NCBI GenBank assembly: GCA_965140355.1
Contig: OZ223194.1
Span: 1,550,001-1,614,000, forward strand
Length of the DNA stretch: 64,000 nucleotides
Direction: 5' to 3'
From: Acetobacterium sp965140355
GTDB lineage: Bacteria; Bacillota; Clostridia; Eubacteriales; Eubacteriaceae
In this document: positions 35,267 through 43,024 of the stretch, one piece after another
Layout: every line of letters starts with the position of its first letter
How positions within the stretch are numbered: the stretch's first letter is position 1
Position numbers and translations under genes: made by a program
Notes under the pieces: model-generated
The model's database searches: none
What the model was told of the DNA's origin: nothing
The model's input: only the letters and a program-made list of their open reading frames with translations

Positions 35267-36982
35267 ATGAAGATACTGCTGTGTAATGTATCAAAAAAAT
35301 ATCAGACCGATGCTCATGATTATGTGGGACTATTTTACCTGGCCGGAGCTTTGGAAAAATTTGGCTTTCAACCGCTCGTTTTTCATGGTAAACCTGAAAA
35401 ACTACTGGCTGAGATAAAAAAAAATCAACCCGCAGCGATTGGTTTTTCTGGTGATTTTGATAATGTTCAGTTGATCACCGAGTTGACCTTAAAAATAAAA
35501 AAAGAATCGGATCTTCCGGTTATTGTGGGCGGACCCCAGAGCCTTGGTCTAAAACAGCAATTTCTGGAAAAGAGCCAGGTTGATTATATCTTAAGAGGTG
35601 AAGGCGAAGAGTCGCTACCGGAACTTCTAAAGGTAATTTTAAAAGGCGAAGGCGAGCTTGATAAGATTAAAGGACTGGTCTATCTTAAAGATGGCCTTGT
35701 TATTGAGACGGCGGCTCCGGCGGTTATTGAAGATCTCGACGACTTACCCTTGCCGGCTTATCATACCTCGTTACATAAAAACCATCACTACGGCAAGTTG
35801 ATTTTCACCGGGCGCGGTTGTCCTTACCAGTGCACTTATTGTGCACCCAGTCCCGGAAAACAGAAAGTCCGACTGCGAAGTATTCCGCTAGTGCTGGCAG
35901 AAATCAAACTTAATTTAAAAAACAATCCGAATTTGAACTATCTGATTATTATGGATGATACATTTACCCTCAACCGTGAGCGAATTGAAGAATTTTGCCG
36001 GGGGATGACAGAAATCAGGAAAGAGCGGGATCTGGTCTGGTATTGTGAATGTCATGTCGGGCGAATGAAAGAATGGATGGATATTCTGCCAACGATGATT
36101 GCGGCCGGGCTCATACGGCTGCAAATTGGTATTGAATCCGGCGATCAGAAGGTTATTGATCAATATAATAAACACGTAAAGGTGACAGATATTATTGAAT
36201 TTGTAAATTATGCCGCTGATTGCGGATTGACCCAAATTGCCACTAATTTTATCGTCGGTGGGCCGGTTGAAGAAGCCGGAGTAACCGCCAAACTGATCCA
36301 GACGCTGATTGATAAAGCGCCGGGAGTGATTGACATTATTACCGGTTTTTTAAGAGCTTATCCGGGCACCCAAATCCGTGAAAATCCGCAAAAATTTGAT
36401 TTGCAGCTGCATGATGAAAGCGGTTTTCTTTCCGGTGATGATTACCCCTTTGTAACACCAAAAGCAAAAAGCCAGGATCAAATCATGAAGGATCGCCAGC
36501 AACTCAATAAGGTGATTCGGCAAGAAATGCAAAAGAAAATTAAAAATCATGAATTGAAACAGGAGGCGGTGATAAAACAATTTAAAGCCGCCCTAAAATA
36601 TGGTATCAGGAGCCGTTGGTTTGAGGAAATTTCCGCTAATCCAAGAGCCTATGAATATTATTATGTCATTTATTTAAATGAGGGACAGGCCTTTACGGAA
36701 ACGCTGGATTTTACCAGAGATTATCCTCAGCGGACCTTTGAATTATGGCGCACGATGACCTTTACCGAAGGGTTTCCCAAACTTGATGGCATGGCGCTTT
36801 CACCGCTAGAATATGAACTGCTTTTACGCTGTGCTGGAAAAAGAAGTTTGTCCGATATGGAAACTGAGTTATATGGATTATTCGGAGCCCCCTATCAAAA
36901 CCAGACTGAATTCCATGAAAAATTAGTTGATATTTTATATCAATTTAATTTTAAATATTGGCTGACGCATTTTATGGTTTAG
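35267..36982 (+). CDS. B12-binding radical SAM protein, RiPP maturase
   Basis: 571 residues: B12 domain (1-130; GFSGDFDN, VGGPQSLG, RGEGEE), radical SAM barrel with C185, C189 and C192 (GRGCPYQCTYC), GGPVEEAG and YPGTQI, and a C-terminal domain (486-571; RTFELWRTMTF then LSPLEYELLLRCAGKRSLSD) like those of the other modules. It differs from its four sister modules just after the cluster motif: they have C-x-E-G, this one has CAPSPGKQ, so its active site may be specialised. It begins 14 bases after the double-module gene and ends 29 bases before the precursor gene. ATG 35267 is preferred over an earlier in-frame codon inside the upstream gene. Confidence 0.85.
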   Translation: MKILLCNVSKKYQTDAHDYVGLFYLAGALEKFGFQPLVFHGKPEKLLAEIKKNQPAAIGFSGDFDNVQLITELTLKIKKESDLPVIVGGPQSLGLKQQFLEKSQVDYILRGEGEESLPELLKVILKGEGELDKIKGLVYLKDGLVIETAAPAVIEDLDDLPLPAYHTSLHKNHHYGKLIFTGRGCPYQCTYCAPSPGKQKVRLRSIPLVLAEIKLNLKNNPNLNYLIIMDDTFTLNRERIEEFCRGMTEIRKERDLVWYCECHVGRMKEWMDILPTMIAAGLIRLQIGIESGDQKVIDQYNKHVKVTDIIEFVNYAADCGLTQIATNFIVGGPVEEAGVTAKLIQTLIDKAPGVIDIITGFLRAYPGTQIRENPQKFDLQLHDESGFLSGDDYPFVTPKAKSQDQIMKDRQQLNKVIRQEMQKKIKNHELKQEAVIKQFKAALKYGIRSRWFEEISANPRAYEYYYVIYLNEGQAFTETLDFTRDYPQRTFELWRTMTFTEGFPKLDGMALSPLEYELLLRCAGKRSLSDMETELYGLFGAPYQNQTEFHEKLVDILYQFNFKYWLTHFMV

Positions 36983-37011
36983 CCAAAATATTTTTAAGAA
37001 GGAGAAAAAAC

Positions 37012-37284
37012 ATGAGTATTGATGGTGCAAAGGCATTGGCCGCAAAAGTATTAACCGATGAGGCGTTGGCAAAACAACTGGATGATGCAAAAACGGAAGC
37101 AGAATTTGATGCCGTTGTTGCAAAATTAGGTTACAGTTGTACGGCAACAGAATTTAATGCGGCTTTTAAAGAAGCACAGGCGAAACAACCAATCAGTGAT
37201 GATCAATTGGATCAGGCTGCCGGTGGTTTAAGTATTGTTGGTGTGGACTACGCATTTACTGCTGTGCAAACAGCAAGAGCTTAG
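37012..37284 (+). CDS. RiPP precursor peptide with Nif11-type leader
   Basis: 90 residues. Residues 1-72 form an acidic, helical leader of the Nif11/nitrile-hydratase-like kind: repeated A/L/D/E/K, LGYSCTATEFNAAFKEA (39-55) and ISDDQLDQAAGG (61-72). The double glycine at 71-72 is the expected cut site for the C39 peptidase-exporter encoded downstream. The predicted core is residues 73-90, LSIVGVDYAFTAVQTARA, with no Cys or Ser/Thr cluster that would suggest a lanthipeptide or sactipeptide. AAGGAG 9 bases ahead fixes the ATG; a longer frame reaching back into the upstream gene is rejected. It lies among four B12 radical SAM genes. Confidence 0.85.
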   Translation: MSIDGAKALAAKVLTDEALAKQLDDAKTEAEFDAVVAKLGYSCTATEFNAAFKEAQAKQPISDDQLDQAAGGLSIVGVDYAFTAVQTARA

Positions 37285-37290
37285 TTAAGC

Positions 37291-37500
37291 GAAGAAGGGG
37301 TTCTGCCCCTTCGAAGGTTGTCGGTAGACTAACGCACCGACCAATTGTTAATCTGTTGTATGCGCACAATTCGTACAGTTGCGTTTAGTGATTCGATTAA
37401 ATATGACGATTTCTGGCAACTATTCGTCTTGAGGCACACAACATGATGTAACAATTGTCGGTACTAGGTTATTTTTTGACAGTCTTCGAAGGGGGAGAAA
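37291..37500. repeat. Long imperfect inverted repeat (MITE-like) inside the RiPP operon
   Basis: The left arm starts with a GC hairpin (GAAGGGG/CCCCTTC, 37294-37312). CCCCTTCGAAG (37306-37316) is mirrored by CTTCGAAGGGG near 37485-37496, and CACCGACCAATTGTTAATCTGTTG by CAACATGATGTAACAATTGTCGGT with small gaps, so the two halves pair over about 80 bases. A diverged relative of the left arm lies at 25317-25395. It carries no transposase gene. It separates the precursor gene from the next radical SAM gene and may form an RNA structure that protects or terminates the precursor message. Confidence 0.65.
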
Positions 37501-37506
37501 GAGACG

Positions 37507-39258
37507 ATGGAATTATTACTGATCAAATCGCACCGCTATGTCAGCGGTTATATTCCCGGTAGTAATCTGGGAATGAATATTTTAACTCAATTATTAACAA
37601 AAAATGGCTATCAGGTGGAGATGTTTCAGGGTTATGCCAAAGAAGCGCTAGATTATGTTGAAACGCTGATGGATACAAAAGAGAAACCCAAGATCATTGG
37701 GTTCTACTGCGATTTTAACAATATTCACTGGGTAAGGACTTTTTCTCAGGAAGTGAAAAAACGGTTTCCCGAGGTGATTTTGTTGGCTGGAGGGCCGCAA
37801 ACGGCGGGGATGGATGCGAATTTTTTAAATGAAACGGCCATTAAAGCAGCTTGTATCGGAGAGGGAGAAGAAACGATTCTGGAATTGATGGATTTTTTCA
37901 TCAATAAAGTAGGCAACCTCAAGGATATTAAGGGAATTATTTTTTGCGATGAAGCGGGAAATTTGGTGGAAACCGAACCCCGTAAGCCACCGGAAAATCT
38001 GGATAATATTCCCTGGCCGGAGATAACGTTGACTAATGACTATAAATATTACGGCCTGCTGCCGATCTTAACCGGACGGGGTTGTCCTTTTGGTTGTACC
38101 TTTTGTTATGAAGGGGCCAATGCCAAACGCGTACGGCGTCATTCAGTGGATTCACTGATAGGTGAGATCCGGGAAAATTTCAAACGTGATCCGGGGATTA
38201 ATTATATTAATTTTCTTGATGATACCTTTACCCTGGATCATAAGCGAGTCAACCAAATCTGTGAAGAAGTTAAAAAAATTCGTCAGGAGTATGATTTTGT
38301 CTGGTTTGCCAGCGCCCATATTTCAACCATTGATAAGCATCGTGAAATGGCTAAAAATATGGCCGATGCTGGGCTTAAAAAGATATTTTTTGGTTTGGAA
38401 TCAGGAAGTGATCAGGTCTTAAAAAGCTATAATAAAAAGATAACCCGGAAAATGGCGGTCGATGTGATTAATCATTGTGTTGAATCCGGGATTCATGGTA
38501 TTTCCGGGAATATCATTATTGGCGGACCCCACGAAACGCGCGCAACTATCAACGAATCGGAAACGTTGGTCATGGAACTGCTGCATCATGCCCCCGGCCA
38601 GTTTGAGACGGCTTATTTTTCATTTCTCCCTTATCCTAAAACACCGATTACGCTTAATCCCGATAAATTTGGGATGGAAATTTATTCGGATTTGATCGAT
38701 TGCTGCAACGAGGATATGCCGCTTTCCCGAACTAAAGAATTGGATTTTATGGCGTTGCTAAACATTCGCTTACAGGCGAATAAACGGTTGCAAAATGAAA
38801 TGCGCAAAATTTATGATGACGGCAAAATTCCCGAAGCTGTTATTTTGGATTCGTATCGCTTGGGGAGCCGCTACGGGGTATTTACCAGATGGAATGATTA
38901 TGTCTATAAAAATATTCCAATTGATGATGCCTACTGGAAAATGCGGGCTTCGGATGAGTATGTGTTAAACCGTCAATTAGGTAGCCAGCATGAAGAAGCG
39001 ATTGTTCAGCGGACCTTCGAATTATGGTTGTATACCGATATTAGCGGCGAAAAACCGCAGATTTTTGATAAAATTCTTGATCAAATCGACTATACCCTCT
39101 TGAAGCTTAGTAATGGTAAGCTGTCTAAAAGAGAAGTTTTGCAGTTGGCCCGAAAAACGCTTGATCCGCAGGGACAGGATACTGATTTTTACCCCCAGGC
39201 CGAGCGATCACTGAATAAGCTGGAGGAAAATAAGTGGATTTTATACCGCAAACCATGA
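37507..39258 (+). CDS. B12-binding radical SAM protein, RiPP maturase
   Basis: 583 residues with the same layout: B12 domain (GFYCDFNN, AGGPQTAG, IGEGEE), radical SAM with C193, C197 and C200 (GRGCPFGCTFCYEGANAKRVRRHS), GGPHETRA, FLPYPKTPIT, and a more diverged C-terminal domain (about 497-583; RTFELWLYTDI then LLKLSNGKLSKREVL). GGGAG precedes the ATG. The YEGAN stretch after the cluster is shared with the first half of the double-module protein. It overlaps the next gene by 25 bases, implying coupled translation. Confidence 0.85.
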   Translation: MELLLIKSHRYVSGYIPGSNLGMNILTQLLTKNGYQVEMFQGYAKEALDYVETLMDTKEKPKIIGFYCDFNNIHWVRTFSQEVKKRFPEVILLAGGPQTAGMDANFLNETAIKAACIGEGEETILELMDFFINKVGNLKDIKGIIFCDEAGNLVETEPRKPPENLDNIPWPEITLTNDYKYYGLLPILTGRGCPFGCTFCYEGANAKRVRRHSVDSLIGEIRENFKRDPGINYINFLDDTFTLDHKRVNQICEEVKKIRQEYDFVWFASAHISTIDKHREMAKNMADAGLKKIFFGLESGSDQVLKSYNKKITRKMAVDVINHCVESGIHGISGNIIIGGPHETRATINESETLVMELLHHAPGQFETAYFSFLPYPKTPITLNPDKFGMEIYSDLIDCCNEDMPLSRTKELDFMALLNIRLQANKRLQNEMRKIYDDGKIPEAVILDSYRLGSRYGVFTRWNDYVYKNIPIDDAYWKMRASDEYVLNRQLGSQHEEAIVQRTFELWLYTDISGEKPQIFDKILDQIDYTLLKLSNGKLSKREVLQLARKTLDPQGQDTDFYPQAERSLNKLEENKWILYRKP

Positions 39259-40937
39259 TCGTTAAACCGAAAGTTTTGCTGGTCTATACTCAGCGGATGA
39301 TTCGCGGGCGGACTTTTGAAATGATTGAAAACCTTGGTATTTTAACCTTGGCGGCCCAGCTCAATGCCAATGGCTTTGATGCTAAAGCCTACACCGGAAT
39401 TACCACCGATGCCGTAAAAGTGATTGAAGCGATGAAAGATGATTTGTTTGCGGTTTGTTTTTATTGTGATTTTGATAATCGTTCGGCTGTGGCGTCGATT
39501 ATAAAATATTTAAAAAAAAATAAAAAATTTTATGTGCTGCTGGGCGGACCCCAAACTCTGCATATGACAGAGCTTGATCTAAAGACCTATCAAGCCGATG
39601 CAATCATAAAAGGAGAAGCGGAAGAAAGCTTATTAATCTGGTTGAATGCCAAAATAAAGGGAACCGCAGATTTTGTCCCGGGAGAAATTCGGCCGGGACA
39701 AAATTTTGATTACGTTTATCTGGAAGAGTTCTCAAACTATGAATTACCACGAAATGAAGATGTTCTGAATTATCAGGAACGACCGCTGCTATCGGTGATT
39801 ACCGCCAGAGGTTGTCCTTATCGGTGTGCCTTTTGTTTTGAAGGGGGTAATTCCAAGCAGCTGAGAATGCGGACGGCGGAAGCGGTACTCAATGAAATAG
39901 AGGTGCGCTTAAAAAACAGTTATCGTCCCCGGTATCTGTTTTTTTGTGATGATACCTTTACGACCAATCCCGTGCGGCTAAAAAAGATTTTGACCGGACT
40001 AAAAAAACTGCGGGAAAATTATGATTTTGTGTGGTTCTGTGAAGGTCACTCCGGCTTTTTAGTCAAACACCCGGAGCTCATCAGCGAAATGATTGATAGC
40101 GGGATGGTGCGGATGCAAATTGGGATGGAATCGGGGGTGGAAGCGGTACTGACCGCCTATGGAAAACAGGCAAAACCGGCCGATATCAGAAAAGTGGTGG
40201 AAATTTGTTATCGCGCAGGATTACCCCAGCTAACTGGCAATTATATTATTGGCGGAGCCTTTGAAAATCAGCACACGCTGGAACAGACGACCCACGAAGT
40301 ATTGCAATTATTGGATTTGGCGCCGGGGATGTTGGATATCTCGACTACTTTTATAATGCCCTTGCCGGGAACCCAGATTTATCAGCATCCTGAAAATTTT
40401 GGAATGGTTCTGGAAGACCGCGAATGCTTCACGGCGATGGAAGATTTTCCGGTTAATCATACCGAGGAATTATCGCTGCCGGAAGTTTGCATGGGACGTT
40501 CTCGTTTTATTACTGCGGTTTCGAATAAAATGAAAGCCCAATTTGAAAAAAGTCTGATCGACCCAAAACGGATCAGAGACGATTTTAATCTGGCTTTTAA
40601 GTATGGAATTGCTGCCGGTTATTTAAAATTTATTTACGGCAAAAATGAGCTGATGGTTCAATATTATCAAAAACTGTTTGAATTTAAGGGCCTTTTAAAA
40701 GAATGGCGAGAGTTAAATGAGTTCCAAAAAAAGACCTGGATTATTCATCGGAGTGCGGATTTTTCGCTGCTTGATTTACAAACGATTAGTTCTGACGAGA
40801 TTGAAATTCTGAGTTGTTCGGGAAGGTTTAACAGCGTCGAGATGGCTCAAAGACTAAAGCTGTCAGCAACCGAGATGGAGAAACAATTAGAAAAAATGAG
40901 CAGGCGTTACTTAATTTTATTTGCGGAGTTTATTTAG
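39234..40937 (+). CDS. B12-binding radical SAM protein, RiPP maturase
   Basis: 567 residues: B12 domain (CFYCDFDN, LGGPQTLH, KGEAEE), radical SAM barrel with C194, C198 and C201 (ARGCPYRCAFCFEGGNSKQLRMRT), GGAFENQHT, MPLPGTQIY, and the most diverged C-terminal domain (about 497-567). GTG 39234 has GGAGG 7 bases upstream; ATG 39255 in an ATGA overlap with the previous stop is the alternative and removes seven residues. This is the last of the modification genes; transport genes follow after 110 bases. Confidence 0.84.
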   Translation: MDFIPQTMIVKPKVLLVYTQRMIRGRTFEMIENLGILTLAAQLNANGFDAKAYTGITTDAVKVIEAMKDDLFAVCFYCDFDNRSAVASIIKYLKKNKKFYVLLGGPQTLHMTELDLKTYQADAIIKGEAEESLLIWLNAKIKGTADFVPGEIRPGQNFDYVYLEEFSNYELPRNEDVLNYQERPLLSVITARGCPYRCAFCFEGGNSKQLRMRTAEAVLNEIEVRLKNSYRPRYLFFCDDTFTTNPVRLKKILTGLKKLRENYDFVWFCEGHSGFLVKHPELISEMIDSGMVRMQIGMESGVEAVLTAYGKQAKPADIRKVVEICYRAGLPQLTGNYIIGGAFENQHTLEQTTHEVLQLLDLAPGMLDISTTFIMPLPGTQIYQHPENFGMVLEDRECFTAMEDFPVNHTEELSLPEVCMGRSRFITAVSNKMKAQFEKSLIDPKRIRDDFNLAFKYGIAAGYLKFIYGKNELMVQYYQKLFEFKGLLKEWRELNEFQKKTWIIHRSADFSLLDLQTISSDEIEILSCSGRFNSVEMAQRLKLSATEMEKQLEKMSRRYLILFAEFI

Positions 40938-41047
40938 TTTAAGGGCGATCAAAAATAACCGTTTAAAGTTTGAAAATCGTGGAATCGTGGATAAAATCTA
41001 CGATACTTAGGCAATAAGCAGATTATCGGAAAGATAAGGAGAGGGAT

Positions 41048-42190
41048 ATGAAAAAACACCTGATGATCGGATTGATGTTATTAATCAGTAGTTTGTTTTG
41101 TTTTGGGTGTGCCGCGAAAACAGACAATACTACCCCGCTGTCAGTGGATGTAGTTTATCCATTTTCTGAGGATTATAGTGCTTCATTTAAAAATGGCACT
41201 GAATTGGCGGTTAAAGAAATTAATGAACACGGTGGAATGCTCAATCGGAGCATTAAAATTAACTATGATGATGACGGAAATAATACCAATACGGCGGTGG
41301 AATTGGCGACGATGATCGCCGAAAAAGAGGGTTTTCCGATTGTCATTGGTCATCGTAGCACCGACGATGTGTTAAAGGTGGCAAGTATTTACAATCAAAA
41401 TAATAAAATATTGTTTACGCCTATTATAGCCAGTTCAAAATTGAATTTAGCGGTAAATGAGGGAGCTTATCTCTGTGCCCCTTCCGAGAACACCATGGCC
41501 GATGAAATGGTTCAAAGTATGGTGACACAGGGTATCAGCAAGATTGCCATTGTGCATTCAGCTGGAAACACTTATGGAAAAGATTATGTCCAAAAATTTG
41601 AAGAGCATGCCAAACAAGCTGGAATTGAAATTGTTGATGCGGTCTCATATCTGCCAAATCTTGATTATTTTCGATTATATGTGAAAAAATGGGACAGTAT
41701 GGGAGCGCAGGCCATCGTTAACGCCTGTGTTGGCAAGGATATTACGGCCTTTTATGAATATCTCGACAAGACCGGCAATACTCGGCCCATTTTTGCCAGT
41801 TATGACGTTGAAGTGCAACCTTATAGTATTCCCCAAAACATGAAAAACCGGACGCAGGTAACCAGTTATTTTAATAATACGGCGATATCCGGTCCAGAGG
41901 CGGCATTTATTCAAGACTATCAGAAAACCTATGGACAAAACCCCGATTTACCGGCAGCGCAGGCTTATCTAGCAATGCATCTGGCGGCGGATGTGGTCAA
42001 TAAGGCACAAAGCTTGGATGTCCAGACCATTAAAAAGGTGTTGGCTGAAAATAGTTTTGATACATTGTATGGCTCTTTGAGTTTCGATAAACGGCTGATC
42101 AATGGCATTCCCGTTATGCAAAAGATTTATGTTAATAATCAATTGGTGCCCAGAAATAATCAAGCTGGAGGAGGAAAAAGCGGTGAGTAA
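41048..42190 (+). CDS. LivJ-type substrate-binding lipoprotein in the RiPP operon
   Basis: 380 residues: signal peptide with lipobox-like CFGC (C21), then a type-1 periplasmic binding fold as in branched-chain amino acid receptors (VDVVYPFSEDYSASFKNGTELAVKEINEHGGMLNRSIKINYDDDGNN; IAIVHSAGNTYGKDYVQKFEEHA; AAQAYLAMHLAADVV). GGAGAGGG precedes the ATG. No LivHMGF permease or ATPase is nearby, so it is an orphan receptor among RiPP export genes, overlapping the adaptor gene by 8 bases. It could bind the mature peptide for self-protection or sensing, or assist export; this is inference. Confidence 0.82.
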   Translation: MKKHLMIGLMLLISSLFCFGCAAKTDNTTPLSVDVVYPFSEDYSASFKNGTELAVKEINEHGGMLNRSIKINYDDDGNNTNTAVELATMIAEKEGFPIVIGHRSTDDVLKVASIYNQNNKILFTPIIASSKLNLAVNEGAYLCAPSENTMADEMVQSMVTQGISKIAIVHSAGNTYGKDYVQKFEEHAKQAGIEIVDAVSYLPNLDYFRLYVKKWDSMGAQAIVNACVGKDITAFYEYLDKTGNTRPIFASYDVEVQPYSIPQNMKNRTQVTSYFNNTAISGPEAAFIQDYQKTYGQNPDLPAAQAYLAMHLAADVVNKAQSLDVQTIKKVLAENSFDTLYGSLSFDKRLINGIPVMQKIYVNNQLVPRNNQAGGGKSGE

Positions 42191-43007
42191 ATCCATTTTT
42201 CGCAATAAAGAGGATAAAGCCAGCCCTAAAAGTGAGCATTCAGCATTGATGACGGTCATTGGCCCGAGCAATCTGCTGATTTTACTGGGTATCACAATTT
42301 TTCTTATTTGTGTCGTTGTTTTTTCCATTACAGTACCCATTAACATGACAGCAAGCTTCGATGTTTTAGTTTCCTATGGCGAGGGAACGGTTGATATAGT
42401 AATTGAAAACGAAGGCGTTTTGTCACAAGTCGCGGTCTCTAATGGCGATTATGTACAAAGGGGTGATTTGCTGGGTGTCATTACTAATCAAGAGATATCG
42501 GCGCAGCTTTTAAATGGGTCGCTATTGACCCTCGATGAACAAAGTAAAATTAAGCGACAAACGATGATTGTTGCGACCGAAAGTGGCGTAGTTTCAGGTC
42601 TGAATGTTCAGGATGGCGCATATCTTTCGAAGAACGGCACCTTATGTCAAATCGTGAAAAGAGAGAATGAAAACACTACGGTAGTGGTTCTTGCTTATAC
42701 CGACCAAGAAGGGGTCATCAATGTTAAAAAGGGTGATATGGTGTTCGTCGCCTTAGAATCGGCTCCAAGTGATAAGTATGGCTATTTAAAAGGGATTGTG
42801 CGAAATGTTCAACCGAGTGGCTTGGCTCAGGACGCGACGAAGTCAACCGAGATAGAAATTATTATTGATCCCAAGGTTGATGATCAGGGTAATTACATCT
42901 GGACCAAAGAAAACAATGGTTTTAGCGGTGAAATTATCGCCGGGACATATGGTAGTGCGACTATTTTTACCGATAAGTTGTATCTTGTTGATTTGATTAT
43001 TTCATAG
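42183..43007 (+). CDS. NHLM-type secretion adaptor (HlyD-like)
   Basis: 274 residues from GTG 42183, which has GAGGAGG upstream. One membrane helix (about 29-52; LLILLGITIFLICVVVFSITV) is followed by a short lipoyl/barrel-sandwich domain (GTVDIVIENEGVLSQVAVSNGDYVQRGDLLGVI ... ESGVVSGLNVQDGAYLSKNGTLCQIV) and a C-terminal beta-barrel. This is the small periplasmic-adaptor-like protein that accompanies NHLM peptide exporters. It lacks the long coiled-coil hairpin of Gram-negative HlyD, in keeping with a single membrane. Confidence 0.82.
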   Translation: MSKSIFRNKEDKASPKSEHSALMTVIGPSNLLILLGITIFLICVVVFSITVPINMTASFDVLVSYGEGTVDIVIENEGVLSQVAVSNGDYVQRGDLLGVITNQEISAQLLNGSLLTLDEQSKIKRQTMIVATESGVVSGLNVQDGAYLSKNGTLCQIVKRENENTTVVVLAYTDQEGVINVKKGDMVFVALESAPSDKYGYLKGIVRNVQPSGLAQDATKSTEIEIIIDPKVDDQGNYIWTKENNGFSGEIIAGTYGSATIFTDKLYLVDLIIS

Positions 43008-43024
43008 GAAGGCGGTAAGGACTC

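Noticed and set aside
36958..37011. An 18-codon N-terminal extension of the RiPP precursor
   Set aside because: It starts inside the upstream radical SAM gene without a ribosome site, while AAGGAG directly precedes ATG 37012.
37359..37445. A 28-codon frame after the precursor, considered as a second peptide
   Set aside because: No ribosome site, no leader-like or Gly-Gly sequence, and it lies inside the inverted repeat; the related repeat at 25.3 kb does not keep the frame.
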